A stretch of 15,699 nucleotides of DNA, taken from contig DATNEY010000058.1 in the NCBI GenBank assembly GCA_035606665.1, forward strand, positions 1 through 15,699, in the 5' to 3' direction. A program made the position numbers and the translations under genes. Source of the DNA: DASUGC01 sp035606665 (GTDB lineage Bacteria > Acidobacteriota > Vicinamibacteria > Vicinamibacterales > SCN-69-37). Positions 7,561 through 15,558 of this stretch are shown piece after piece. Positions within the stretch are counted from its first letter, which is position 1. Every line of letters starts with the position of its first letter. Below the pieces are notes generated by a model. The model saw nothing but the letters and a program-made list of their open reading frames with translations, searched no databases and was not told where the DNA came from.

Positions 7561-7647
7561 CCGCAATCTCGGCGCCGGATCGACGGCGGCGGGCGCTCAA
7601 CCTGCGGCGGGTTTACCCGCTGATTTGCAGAGAACAGGAGGCGGAGC

Positions 7648-7890
7648 ATGGCAGACGCACAGCTCCGGCTGGAAGACGACGTGAAGGACTCGGCGCTCCG
7701 GAACGGATTGGACCTGCAGCAGATGGTTTCGGAGCATCAGCACCTCGACGAGAAGATTCGCAGCCTCTCAACCCTCAGTTACCTCACCGACCAGCAACAG
7801 TACGAAGAAGCCCTCTTGAAGAAGCGCAAACTCGCGCTCAAAGATCGAATCGAAGCGGCTCGACGTCAGTCGTCGGCGGCCGAATCCTAG
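7648..7890 (+). CDS. Small YdcH/DUF465-family protein
   Basis: This 80-residue charged, helical protein has the family pattern: EHQHLDEKI at about residues 30-38, then a break near LSYLTDQQQ, then EEALLKKRKLALKDRIEAA. It therefore probably folds as a short helical hairpin or coiled coil. The family is widespread in Gram-negative bacteria and its role is not established. The start is well supported: ATG at 7648 is preceded by AGGAGG at 7636-7641 with a six-base spacer, the clearest ribosome site in the window. It has its own upstream gap and is followed by a strong hairpin, so it may be a separate short transcript. Confidence 0.85.
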   Translation: MADAQLRLEDDVKDSALRNGLDLQQMVSEHQHLDEKIRSLSTLSYLTDQQQYEEALLKKRKLALKDRIEAARRQSSAAES

Positions 7891-7903
7891 AATTCCACGT
7901 TCG

Positions 7904-7943
7904 TGCCGGGAAGGCGGCGACGTCAGTCGCCGCCTTCCCGGCA
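7904..7943 (+). terminator. Strong 18-bp perfect hairpin after the YdcH-family gene
   Basis: Bases 7904-7921 pair without mismatch with 7926-7943 around a four-base GTCA loop. The stem is nearly all G/C. It starts 14 bases after the YdcH-family stop codon and ends 20 bases before the psd start. No run of T follows on the plus strand and no run of A precedes it, so it is not a textbook intrinsic terminator; it may still stop transcription, protect a 3' end or control psd. Confidence 0.55.
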
Positions 7944-7963
7944 GGCAGGTCAACGGTCAATTT

Positions 7964-8590
7964 GTGAGAATCGACGCTGCTGCCTTGCCGTTCGTCGCCA
8001 TCGCGGCGAGCCCGCTCGCGTTCGCCATCTGGCTCGGGGCGCCCGCCTGGGCCTCAGCGCTCCTGGCGCTGCTTCCGATCGCTGTCGCGCTGTTCTTTCG
8101 CGATCCGAATCGCACATCTCCGCAAGAACCGAATCTCGTGCTCGCGCCCGCGGATGGCCGCGTGATGTTCGCGGGGCCGGCACTGCCGGACGCGGCGCCG
8201 GCGGGGGACTGGCAGCAGATCACGATTTTCCTGTCAGTCCTCGATGTGCACATCAATCGTACGCCCGCGGCCGGGAAAGTCACCCGAGTCACGTATCACC
8301 CGGGCACATTCCTGCCTGCGTACCGGCACGATGCTCACAGGAACGAGCGATCGGAGATCTGGATCGATCACGCGGGCGTGCCGATCGTGGCCCGGCAGGT
8401 CGTCGGCCTGCTCGCGCGCCGTGTCGTGTGCCGCGTCAAGCCGGGACAGTACGTTCAGCCCGGTGAGAGAATAGGCCTGATGAAATTCGGGTCGCGCATG
8501 GACGTCTTCGTCCCGCCAACCGCCACGCTCAAGGTACGGCAGGGAGAGACCGTTCGCGCGGGTCTCACCGTGATCGCCGAGCTCTCGTGA
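7964..8590 (+). CDS. psd: Phosphatidylserine decarboxylase proenzyme, small form
   Basis: The enzyme decarboxylates phosphatidylserine to phosphatidylethanolamine at the inner membrane. It is made as a proenzyme that cuts itself and turns a serine into the pyruvoyl cofactor. The 208-residue product has two N-terminal hydrophobic segments (about 6-24 and 28-45), then FFRDPNR, LAPADGRV, SVLDVHINRTPAAG and finally LMKFGSRMDVFVP. The predicted cut is between Gly176 and Ser177, in the GS form used by the short enzymes in place of the LGST of E. coli. The start is GTG at 7964; the ribosome site is poor. pssA follows after 13 bases, so the two steps of phosphatidylethanolamine synthesis are probably co-transcribed, with the second enzyme of the pathway encoded first. 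Confidence 0.95.
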   Translation: MRIDAAALPFVAIAASPLAFAIWLGAPAWASALLALLPIAVALFFRDPNRTSPQEPNLVLAPADGRVMFAGPALPDAAPAGDWQQITIFLSVLDVHINRTPAAGKVTRVTYHPGTFLPAYRHDAHRNERSEIWIDHAGVPIVARQVVGLLARRVVCRVKPGQYVQPGERIGLMKFGSRMDVFVPPTATLKVRQGETVRAGLTVIAELS

Positions 8591-8603
8591 GACCGGCCGA
8601 ATC

Positions 8604-9368
8604 GTGACACTGTTCCAGCGATCTCGCAGCAAGGAGCCGCGCCGCTATCCCCGCGGCGTGTTCCTGCTGCCGAGTCTCATCACGATCGGCAATCTCTTCT
8701 GCGGCTACGCCTGCATCGTCTACTCGATGACGGGGCGGCTCGAGATCGCGGCGCCGTTCATCGGCTTTGCCATCATCCTTGACATGCTGGACGGACGCAT
8801 TGCGCGAATGACGAACAGCACGAGCGCGTTCGGCGTGGAGTTCGACTCGCTGGCGGACGTGATTTCATTCGGCGCGGCGCCGGCGGTCCTGGCCTTCAGC
8901 TGGGGATTGTCGGAGCTTGGCCAGGTGGGCTGGGCCGCCGGTTTCATCTTTCTCAGCGCGACGTCGATCCGTCTGGCACGCTTCAACGTGCAATCAGCCA
9001 CTCACGTGGACAAGCGCTACTTTCTCGGCATGCCCAGCCCGTCGGCGGCTGGAGTCGTGGGTGCCACGATCTTCGCGTTCCCGGAACTCCCGCGCGGGCA
9101 CTATCAGACGCTCGCCGGGGTGGCCGTGATGCTGGTGCCGGCGGCGCTCATGGTCAGTACGATCAAGTACCGCAGCTTCAAGACGATCAACTTCGGGTGG
9201 GGCCGCTCCTACCTGCCGCTCTTCGGCTTCGTGCTGCTCGTGTCGTTTGTCGCGACGTACCCGAAGATCACGCTGCCGATCATGGCCTACGCGTACTTGC
9301 TGTCCGGCTTCATTGAGCTGGCGGTCACCCGATGGCGGGCGCGCCGGGACGGCCGGCCGGCAGCGTAA
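8604..9368 (+). CDS. pssA: CDP-diacylglycerol-serine O-phosphatidyltransferase
   Basis: This integral membrane enzyme joins serine to CDP-diacylglycerol to make phosphatidylserine, the substrate of the neighbouring psd product. The 254-residue product carries the full CDP-alcohol phosphotransferase motif: Asp60, Asp63-Gly64, Ala67-Arg68, Gly77, Asp81 and Asp85. Several hydrophobic segments surround it, and the opening RRYPRGVFLLPSLITIGN is typical of the type II PssA of Gram-positive and many other bacteria rather than the E. coli type. The start is GTG at 8604, 13 bases after psd. The last 44 bases (9325-9368) overlap the 3' end of the histidine kinase gene on the other strand, so its basic tail (RWRARRDGRPAA) is encoded by bases that also encode part of the kinase tail. 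Confidence 0.95.
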   Translation: MTLFQRSRSKEPRRYPRGVFLLPSLITIGNLFCGYACIVYSMTGRLEIAAPFIGFAIILDMLDGRIARMTNSTSAFGVEFDSLADVISFGAAPAVLAFSWGLSELGQVGWAAGFIFLSATSIRLARFNVQSATHVDKRYFLGMPSPSAAGVVGATIFAFPELPRGHYQTLAGVAVMLVPAALMVSTIKYRSFKTINFGWGRSYLPLFGFVLLVSFVATYPKITLPIMAYAYLLSGFIELAVTRWRARRDGRPAA

Positions 9369-12300
9369 GCGTCAACGTCGTGCCGCGTCCGAGCTCGGTG
9401 TCGAGCGTCAGCGACCCACCCGACGTCTCCACGCTGCGGCGCGCGTTGGCGAGTCCCAGGCCGGAACCCGCGGTCTTGGTGGAGAAGTAGGGCTCGAACG
9501 CGCGCTTCGCAGCCTCCTGGTCCATGCCGACGCCGGTGTCCGTCACCGTGACTTGCACGTTGTCGCCGTCGGCGGCTGCTGCGACGGTGAGGGTACCGCC
9601 GTTGGGCATGGCCTGCAGCGCGTTCTCGACGAGATTCGTCAACGCGCGGGACATCTGCGTGCGGTCAGTTCGCACCGATGGCAGACCCGGCCGGATCTCC
9701 GTGTGCAGCCGGACGTTCTCAGGGAGGCCTGCACGGTACGGTTCCAGTACTGAATCGACGAGCTCCTTGATCGCCACCGATTCGAACCGCGGCGCGGGTT
9801 GCGTGGCGAACGTCGAGAACTCCGACGCGATCCGGCGGAGCAGCTTGACCTGCTTCAGGATCGTCGTCAGACACTGGTCGAACACCTGACCGAGCGGCCG
9901 TCCCCGATCTTCGTGCACGCGCTGCAGATGCTCGGCGGCGAGCTGAATCGGCGTGAGCGGATTCTTGACTTCGTGCGCGACCTGCCGCGACATCTCGGCC
10001 CAGGCCTTGAGCTGGTTTGTGCGCGCGAGCTCCGCGCGCTGTGCGAGCAGGGTCTCGGCCATGCTGTTGAAATCCTCGACGAGCCGTCCGAGCTCATCGG
10101 CGGTGTCAGCGACGAGCCGTTCATCCAGCCGGCCGGCAGCGATCTGCCGTGTTGCGCGAGTGAGGCGCGCGACCGGATCCGACACGCGGGCGGCCACCGA
10201 CGCGCCGAGCGCGGCAGCGAAGACCACGAGCAGAACGGTTCCCGCAAGGACACCGCGCGTGAGCTCGTCGATTTCGCGTTCGATCTCGCGCTGGCGTGAC
10301 GCGAGCGGCACCGTGAGGATCGTGTCGCGCGAGTACTCCGGATGGAGGATCGGCGCGGCGGCGACAAGGTAGCTGAACGCGCCAATTCGATCGGGCGCCA
10401 CCGAGACCGGCCGGCGCTTGAGCACGATGTCGCGATAGACCGCGGCCGGCGTTCTCGTCGGCAGAAGACCGGCCTCGAACAAGTCGCGTTGGCTCGTGGC
10501 CGCCAGCAGCGGTCCGTCGTACAGGTTTACATCCTGTTCGACCATCTGGCGGATCCACGCCATGACATCGTCAGTGGTGCCCGAGCGCGCCAGACCGGGC
10601 CGGGCCTGCGCCGCGGAGAGCTCGTCGAACACCCGGCGCGCGACCGTCACGACGCTGCCGGCCTCGGAGACGACGTCCGCGCGGAGCTTTGACGTCATGT
10701 ACGTGCCGAACGTGATCGCGAACAGCACGACAGGTCCAACCGCGGCAAGCACGAAGAAGAGGAAGAGTTTTCGATAGAAGCTGGCTCGAATTTCAATGAA
10801 CAGTCTGCCCAGGGCAGTCGGCCGCCCTCTCCAGAGCGGGGCGGTCAGCGTGGTCGCGGCCAGGTAGACGAGGAACAGCCCCATCAGTACCGCGGCGGCC
10901 TCGGCGAGACGGGTGACGTGCTGGAGCGCGGTCGGCGACGGATAGCCGAGCGCGTACACCGCGGCGCGGTCGTTCGAGAAGTAGATGTGAAACAGGCGAC
11001 CGTCGTCGTGGACGAGATCGCGCCAGAAGGGCACGCGCGATTTGTAGAGCTCTTGATCGATCTCCGAGTCGAGCGGCCAGGAAATGTGGCCCGACACGAA
11101 CACCGGGTGCAGGTTCCAGCCGTACACAACGAGTTGCAGATCTGGAACCGTCGAGCCCGCGCGCGGCCGGTCCTCGCTGCCGAGCACCTCGTAGTACGGA
11201 TTGGCCGTGGACACGAAGGGCAGCGTGCGGTAGTCGGGAATGAGATGGAGAACCACCGCACCGAGCAGTCGTCCATCCGGCGCGCAAATGCCGCGCTCCG
11301 CGTGCAGCATCGGACGCTCGTCCGGACCCGAGCGGGCGACTTCCGCAAACTCGGCCCATTCGCATCCGGCGCCCTGCCAGACCGCCTCGCCACTCTGGTA
11401 CAGCCCGCCAAACTCGGGCACGTTCAGGGAAAAGCGGCTGACGAGCGTGAGATCGACGCCGTAAAGCTCGAGCTCAGAGGTGAGCCTGTGCCGTGAAAGT
11501 ACTGTCTGCGCCCAGACCGCAAACGCGGCCTGGCTGCCGACTTCCGCGGCACCACGCTTCAACATCGACGGGAGGCCGGGCGCCGCATCGACCTCCCGCT
11601 CCGCCTGCGATAACTCGCCCATGAGCGCGGAGGGTTGTTGAGCGTCCAGCGTTGCCGGGCCGTAGGTTTTCTCGATCAGTGTGCGCGCCGCCAGATCGGC
11701 GGACGCGGCGGCCAGCGGGTAGACGACCAGGACCGGTACGAACAACGCGACGAACCGGAAGACCAGACGTCTCGCCTCGCTCGTCGCGCGGTACTGGCGC
11801 CGGAGAGCGAGGGACAGAACGCCGAAGGCGGCGGCCGCGAGCGGAACTGCGATCGCCGCCGGAAAAGGAAGGGCGGCCGGAAGATCCGGAGTCCACACCA
11901 GCATCACCGATGGCAGTGTCCACAGCGCGACCGCCCCCCAGTCCCGCAGCCGGCCGCCCGTGACTTCCCACCGCGCGGAGAGCGAACCCAGCATGCCGGC
12001 GATAGCCCACGACACCGCGACCTGGGCCAGGAGTACGGAGCACAATCCGGCAAGCGATGTGATGTCCGACGCGAACACCGGCAGCTGCCAGTTCTCCACG
12101 GACGTGGGATTGATCCGATCGCGCCAGATGATCGACATCGCAACCAGGCCCGCGCCGACGATCGCGCCGCCCGCGAGGTGCTCGAGGATCCAGCGTGCCG
12201 GCAGCTTTCCTGGGACCGCGCGCGGCAGCCGACGCCACCAGGCGCTCGCCGGCCCGATTGCGGCCACAGCGAGGAGCCCAATCGCGCCGATCGCCTGCAG

Positions 12301-13209
12301 CCACGTCGTTGGCACCTGTGAAGCGCGGCCGAGGAACACGAGGAGCCCGGTTGCCGCGACGGTCAGCGCGCAGCCGGCGGCCGACCAGGTGATCCACGGA
12401 CCCACGGGGCCACCCGATGGACGACGGCGCACAGCGGCGGCCGCGATGACGACCAGCCACGCCACCCAGGGGGCGAGCGCAAGCGATGCGGATCGCCAGC
12501 GGAACACACGCCGGGCGGCCGCGACCTGCGCCGGGCTGACCGCGGCGTCGACGAGCGGCACGCCGGACGGGCTCGCGATCCGCAAGCCCGCGGCGCCGGG
12601 GCTGGCCGGCACGCCGCTGCCCGCGGCTGCCGCCGGCAGCGCGCCCACCGACGACGTCAGCACGTAGGTTGTCGGGAACGTGGCCGCGCGCGAGCTGGCG
12701 GCGATCGCGGTTTCTGCGGAAGCGACGCCGATCCGCCTGTCGGCGAGGAGCACGGGCGTGACATAGATGAGGCGAAGTCCGCCGGCCCCGGGTGCCACGG
12801 TGAGCGCGGGCGCGCGCGACAGAACGTCGCTCGGTACGTCCTCCGCCGGACCTGAACTCCAGGCGAGGACCCGGTATCCGCCAGCCGCGCCCTTCGGGAT
12901 CCAGATCGTCGACGAGATGTTGTCATCGTCGCCGGCGAGCGGCTCGAGACTCGTGAACAGTTCGAGCAGGGAATCGCGCGACTGCGCGGCCTTTTCGACG
13001 AGCGCTCCGTCGCGTGCCACGCGCCGCGCGCGTTCCTCGAGGGCATGCGATCGATCGCCCACGCGGCGTGCGAGATCGCGTTCGATGCGCTCGAGCGCGT
13101 CGGTGTCATTCCAGCCAAAGCGCGAGACTTCGCGGGCCAGTCCGCCGGCCGCCAGCAGGAGCGAGAGGGCGGCCGCGATGGCACCGAGTCTGAGGCGGGA
13201 CACCGGCAC
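9325..13209 (-). CDS. Very large NtrY-type transmembrane sensor histidine kinase
   Basis: This membrane sensor kinase would autophosphorylate on histidine and pass phosphate to an unknown response regulator. With the GTG at 13209 it has 1,294 residues, against roughly 700-800 for ordinary NtrY. In order: a membrane helix (3-23); a predicted outside region to about 240 with a charged helical start; about eight membrane helices (240-505); a second outside region (506-765) with a helix after it; a further helix (814-838); a third sensor segment; the last helix (985-1007); HAMP (about 1008-1060); and the kinase core. The core has His1079 in VAHEVKNPLTPIQL, N-box Asn1196, DTGVGM at 1224-1229 and GSGLGL at 1248-1253. 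VAHEVKNPLTP is the NtrY-like H-box. The frame stays open to a GTG at 13299, but 13209 puts the hydrophobic helix at the N-terminus and leaves room for promoters. No regulator gene is nearby. Confidence 0.9.
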   Translation of the reverse strand: MPVSRLRLGAIAAALSLLLAAGGLAREVSRFGWNDTDALERIERDLARRVGDRSHALEERARRVARDGALVEKAAQSRDSLLELFTSLEPLAGDDDNISSTIWIPKGAAGGYRVLAWSSGPAEDVPSDVLSRAPALTVAPGAGGLRLIYVTPVLLADRRIGVASAETAIAASSRAATFPTTYVLTSSVGALPAAAAGSGVPASPGAAGLRIASPSGVPLVDAAVSPAQVAAARRVFRWRSASLALAPWVAWLVVIAAAAVRRRPSGGPVGPWITWSAAGCALTVAATGLLVFLGRASQVPTTWLQAIGAIGLLAVAAIGPASAWWRRLPRAVPGKLPARWILEHLAGGAIVGAGLVAMSIIWRDRINPTSVENWQLPVFASDITSLAGLCSVLLAQVAVSWAIAGMLGSLSARWEVTGGRLRDWGAVALWTLPSVMLVWTPDLPAALPFPAAIAVPLAAAAFGVLSLALRRQYRATSEARRLVFRFVALFVPVLVVYPLAAASADLAARTLIEKTYGPATLDAQQPSALMGELSQAEREVDAAPGLPSMLKRGAAEVGSQAAFAVWAQTVLSRHRLTSELELYGVDLTLVSRFSLNVPEFGGLYQSGEAVWQGAGCEWAEFAEVARSGPDERPMLHAERGICAPDGRLLGAVVLHLIPDYRTLPFVSTANPYYEVLGSEDRPRAGSTVPDLQLVVYGWNLHPVFVSGHISWPLDSEIDQELYKSRVPFWRDLVHDDGRLFHIYFSNDRAAVYALGYPSPTALQHVTRLAEAAAVLMGLFLVYLAATTLTAPLWRGRPTALGRLFIEIRASFYRKLFLFFVLAAVGPVVLFAITFGTYMTSKLRADVVSEAGSVVTVARRVFDELSAAQARPGLARSGTTDDVMAWIRQMVEQDVNLYDGPLLAATSQRDLFEAGLLPTRTPAAVYRDIVLKRRPVSVAPDRIGAFSYLVAAAPILHPEYSRDTILTVPLASRQREIEREIDELTRGVLAGTVLLVVFAAALGASVAARVSDPVARLTRATRQIAAGRLDERLVADTADELGRLVEDFNSMAETLLAQRAELARTNQLKAWAEMSRQVAHEVKNPLTPIQLAAEHLQRVHEDRGRPLGQVFDQCLTTILKQVKLLRRIASEFSTFATQPAPRFESVAIKELVDSVLEPYRAGLPENVRLHTEIRPGLPSVRTDRTQMSRALTNLVENALQAMPNGGTLTVAAAADGDNVQVTVTDTGVGMDQEAAKRAFEPYFSTKTAGSGLGLANARRSVETSGGSLTLDTELGRGTTLTLTLPAGRPGAPAIG

Positions 13210-13299
13210 GATTATGGACGAGAGCAGGGCATGGTTGGAGCATAGCAAGCGGGCGCCCAAGCTATACTCGTGCGGACTCGACGCGTCCGAGCCGCACAC
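13210..13299. promoter_or_regulatory. Divergent intergenic region with a candidate plus-strand -10 box
   Basis: TATACT at 13263-13268 on the plus strand would start transcription near 13275, about 25 bases before the ATG of the membrane protein. On the minus strand TATGCT (13244-13239) could serve the kinase gene. No convincing -35 hexamer accompanies either. If the kinase started at 13299 instead, this whole region would be coding on the minus strand. Confidence 0.35.
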
Positions 13300-14301
13300 A
13301 TGTCACCAGCGCTTCCGCTCCGGGCGGCGATCACGCGCGGCGCACTCGTTTCCCTTGCGAATTGGCCGGTCATCGTCATCGACTTTGTCGTGGAGTCGCT
13401 CTTCAAGGCCGCCGTCGGCGTCCCGGTCGTCGGCGGCGCTTTCATGGTGGCGGTGCTCATTGGCGTGGATGTGAGCGCGCTGCTGGGTGACGGTGTTCTC
13501 ACCGCAGCTGACCGCATCCTGATTCCCCTCGGGCAGGCGCCGGTCGCGCTTGTGGCGTTCGTACTGGCGCTGGCGCTGGTCTCCGTCGGCGGTGCCGTGT
13601 TGATGTTCGTCGCGAAAGCAGGCACGTTCGCGGTGCTCGTGACCGCGGAACGATCGGCGGGCGAAGTTCAGCGGTCTTTGCTCAGACACAATGCGCTCGC
13701 TTCGGCCCGTGCGTTTTCGCTCGACGCTGTACTTCGGGCGGTGCGGCACTTCGGCCGGCGATCGGCTGCGGCCGCGCTGTGGCTGGGGGCCGTCTACCTC
13801 GTCATTTGCGTCGGTTACCTGCTGACGGTGGGATACGGTTTTCAGTGGGCCGCGGCTACCGGATGGACGAAGGCCTGGCCGCTCCTGGTGCTGCTGACCA
13901 CGAGTACCGGTGTGGTCACGCTGACCGCGGCGAACCTCCTCTTCGACCTCGTTCGCATCGTCATCATTACGGACGACTGCGGCCTCAGCACGGCGTGGTC
14001 ACGCGTGCTCGTGTTCCTGCTGGCGGATTCGCGGCAGGTGCTCGGCATCTTCGGCACGATGGCCGGCGTCCTCGTGCTTGCGACCGTCGCGTCAATCACA
14101 GCGACTGCCGGACTCGCGCTGGTCGCTTGGGTGCCACTCGCCGGCCTGATCGTTCTTCCGCTGCAGGCGGCGTTCTGGGTACTCCGCGGGCTCTTCTTCC
14201 AGTTCGCCGGTCTCACCACACTCTCGGCGTATCAGACTCAGTACCGGCGATACTCTGCGCCTCGTTCCGCCGTCATCGACTTTCAGGCCCACGAAGCATG
14301 A
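13300..14301 (+). CDS. Polytopic membrane protein of unknown function
   Basis: I do not recognise the family. The 333-residue product is strongly hydrophobic, with about six or seven likely membrane segments near residues 17-37, 40-58, 80-106, 155-178, 192-222, 247-270 and 272-298. A charged stretch at about 116-154 (including ERSAGEVQRSLLRH) and the C-terminal tail are probably soluble. No catalytic motif or transporter signature is visible. The start chosen is ATG at 13300, because a TATACT box lies at 13263-13268; a GTG at 13270 in the same frame is an alternative that would add ten residues. Its stop overlaps the start of the aminotransferase by four bases (ATGA), so the two are translated together. 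Some relation between membrane protein and aminotransferase function is possible but unproven. Confidence 0.85.
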   Translation: MSPALPLRAAITRGALVSLANWPVIVIDFVVESLFKAAVGVPVVGGAFMVAVLIGVDVSALLGDGVLTAADRILIPLGQAPVALVAFVLALALVSVGGAVLMFVAKAGTFAVLVTAERSAGEVQRSLLRHNALASARAFSLDAVLRAVRHFGRRSAAAALWLGAVYLVICVGYLLTVGYGFQWAAATGWTKAWPLLVLLTTSTGVVTLTAANLLFDLVRIVIITDDCGLSTAWSRVLVFLLADSRQVLGIFGTMAGVLVLATVASITATAGLALVAWVPLAGLIVLPLQAAFWVLRGLFFQFAGLTTLSAYQTQYRRYSAPRSAVIDFQAHEA

Positions 14302-15533
14302 TCAACTACGACGCATTCCTTTCCCGAGCCGGCGCCAGCATGCAGGAGTCCGCGATTCGCCAGATGGGCACCGTACTGGCGAAGTCGAAGGACATGATCT
14401 CGTTCGCTCCCGGTTATCCCGCGGAAGATCAGTTTCCGTGGCCCCCGCTGACTGAAATCGCACGAGAGCTCCTGACGGGCAGCGACGGCAGCGTTCTGCA
14501 GTACGGACCAACGCGCGGTTACCGCCCTTTGCGGGAGGCGACGATCGCGCTGATGGCGCAGAGGGGGATCAAGAGCGACGTCGATCGCGTCGTGATCACG
14601 ACGGGCTCGCAGCAGGGCCTGGATCTCGTAGCGCGCGTCCTGCTCGATCCCGGCGATGTGGCGCTGATGGAGCTGCCTTCCTATACGGGGGCCATCACGG
14701 CCTTCCGGAACGTCGGTGCTTCACTCGTCGGCGTGCGACAGGATGCGGACGGCCTCGACTTCGACGATCTGGAGCGGACCTGGGCCGGGCTCATTGCGGC
14801 CGGGCGTCGGGTGAAGCTGCTGTATCTCGTGCCGAACTTTCAGAATCCGACGGGCCTGCTGCTTGGAGCGGCGAAGCGGACGCAGGCACTCGAGTGGGCG
14901 GAGCGTCGCGATGTCCTCGTTGTCGAGGACGATCCGTACCGCGACCTGTATTTCGGCGACGCATCCACGGCTGACCTGACGCGGCCAATCGCAGCCGGAG
15001 ATGATCCTGGCCGAGTGGTGTACCTGAGCAGTTTCTCGAAGACACTCGCGCCCGGTTTCAGAGTGGGCTGGCTCAGTGCCCCTCCTGCGATCGCAGGCAA
15101 GATTGAGTTCGCGAAACAGGCGGGCGACCTCTGCACGAGCGTGCTGGATCAACGGATTGTCCACGAGGCCTGGAAACGCGGCTTGATCGACAAGCACTTA
15201 CCGGCGCTACGCGCTCACTACCAGAACAAGTGCGACACGATGACGTCTGCGATCGCCCGGCACATGCCGGGCCGTGTCCGGTGGACGGCGCCGCGTGGCG
15301 GTTTCTTCCTGTGGGCTGCCTTGACCGGCGGGTTCACGAGTCAGGATGTGATGCCGCACGCGCAGGGGCGGGGCGTCATCTTCGTGAACGGCAGCGCATT
15401 CTTCGTTGACGGCTCGGGTGGGGAATACATGCGCCTGTCCTTCTCAGCGCCCTCACCAGCCCGGATTGAGGAGGGCATCGCGAGGCTCGGCGCCGCGATC
15501 GACGCGGCCGCTGTGGTCCATGATCCCAAGTAG
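14298..15533 (+). CDS. PLP-dependent aminotransferase, fold type I (LysN/2-aminoadipate transaminase-like)
   Basis: This soluble enzyme of 411 residues resembles class I/II aminotransferases of the LysN, kynurenine/aromatic aminotransferase and MocR C-domain group. Family features in order: ISFAPGYPAEDQFP near the start; YGPTRGYRPLREA (about 72-84); TTGSQQGLDL for the cofactor phosphate region; PNFQNPTG with Asn183; VEDDPYRDLYF with Asp211 and Tyr214; and SSFSKTLAPGFRVGW with Lys248 as the Schiff-base lysine. RGGFFLWAAL and a late EYMRLSF carry the arginine that usually grips the substrate carboxylate. The start is ATG at 14298, overlapping the membrane gene's stop. The frame is open upstream to 13779, but that part lies in another frame of the membrane gene and shows no aminotransferase homology. 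Substrate is not clear; no DNA-binding domain is present, so it is not a MocR regulator. Confidence 0.93.
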   Translation: MINYDAFLSRAGASMQESAIRQMGTVLAKSKDMISFAPGYPAEDQFPWPPLTEIARELLTGSDGSVLQYGPTRGYRPLREATIALMAQRGIKSDVDRVVITTGSQQGLDLVARVLLDPGDVALMELPSYTGAITAFRNVGASLVGVRQDADGLDFDDLERTWAGLIAAGRRVKLLYLVPNFQNPTGLLLGAAKRTQALEWAERRDVLVVEDDPYRDLYFGDASTADLTRPIAAGDDPGRVVYLSSFSKTLAPGFRVGWLSAPPAIAGKIEFAKQAGDLCTSVLDQRIVHEAWKRGLIDKHLPALRAHYQNKCDTMTSAIARHMPGRVRWTAPRGGFFLWAALTGGFTSQDVMPHAQGRGVIFVNGSAFFVDGSGGEYMRLSFSAPSPARIEEGIARLGAAIDAAAVVHDPK

Positions 15534-15553
15534 GGCGGCCCTTCAGGGCTGCC
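15534..15553 (+). terminator. Hairpin immediately after the aminotransferase stop codon
   Basis: GGCGGCCC (15534-15541) pairs with GGGCTGCC (15546-15553), with one G-T wobble, around a TTCA loop. It begins at the base after the TAG stop. There is no T run after it, so it is a probable but not classical terminator. The right IS end begins about five bases further on. Confidence 0.45.
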
Positions 15554-15558
15554 GAGCG

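Noticed and set aside
7607..7620. Palindrome GCGGGTTTACCCGC before the YdcH-family gene
   Set aside because: A five-base stem with a four-base loop is common by chance in such GC-rich DNA and nothing around it suggests an operator.
7551..7967. 138-codon plus-strand frame overlapping the YdcH-family gene
   Set aside because: It reads through the gap, the gene with the strong ribosome site and the hairpin in another frame, and its sequence resembles no protein.
13779..14297. 173-codon upstream extension of the aminotransferase frame
   Set aside because: It runs in another frame of the membrane protein gene and gives an Arg/Pro-rich translation unlike any aminotransferase N-terminus; the ATG at 14298 fits the family.
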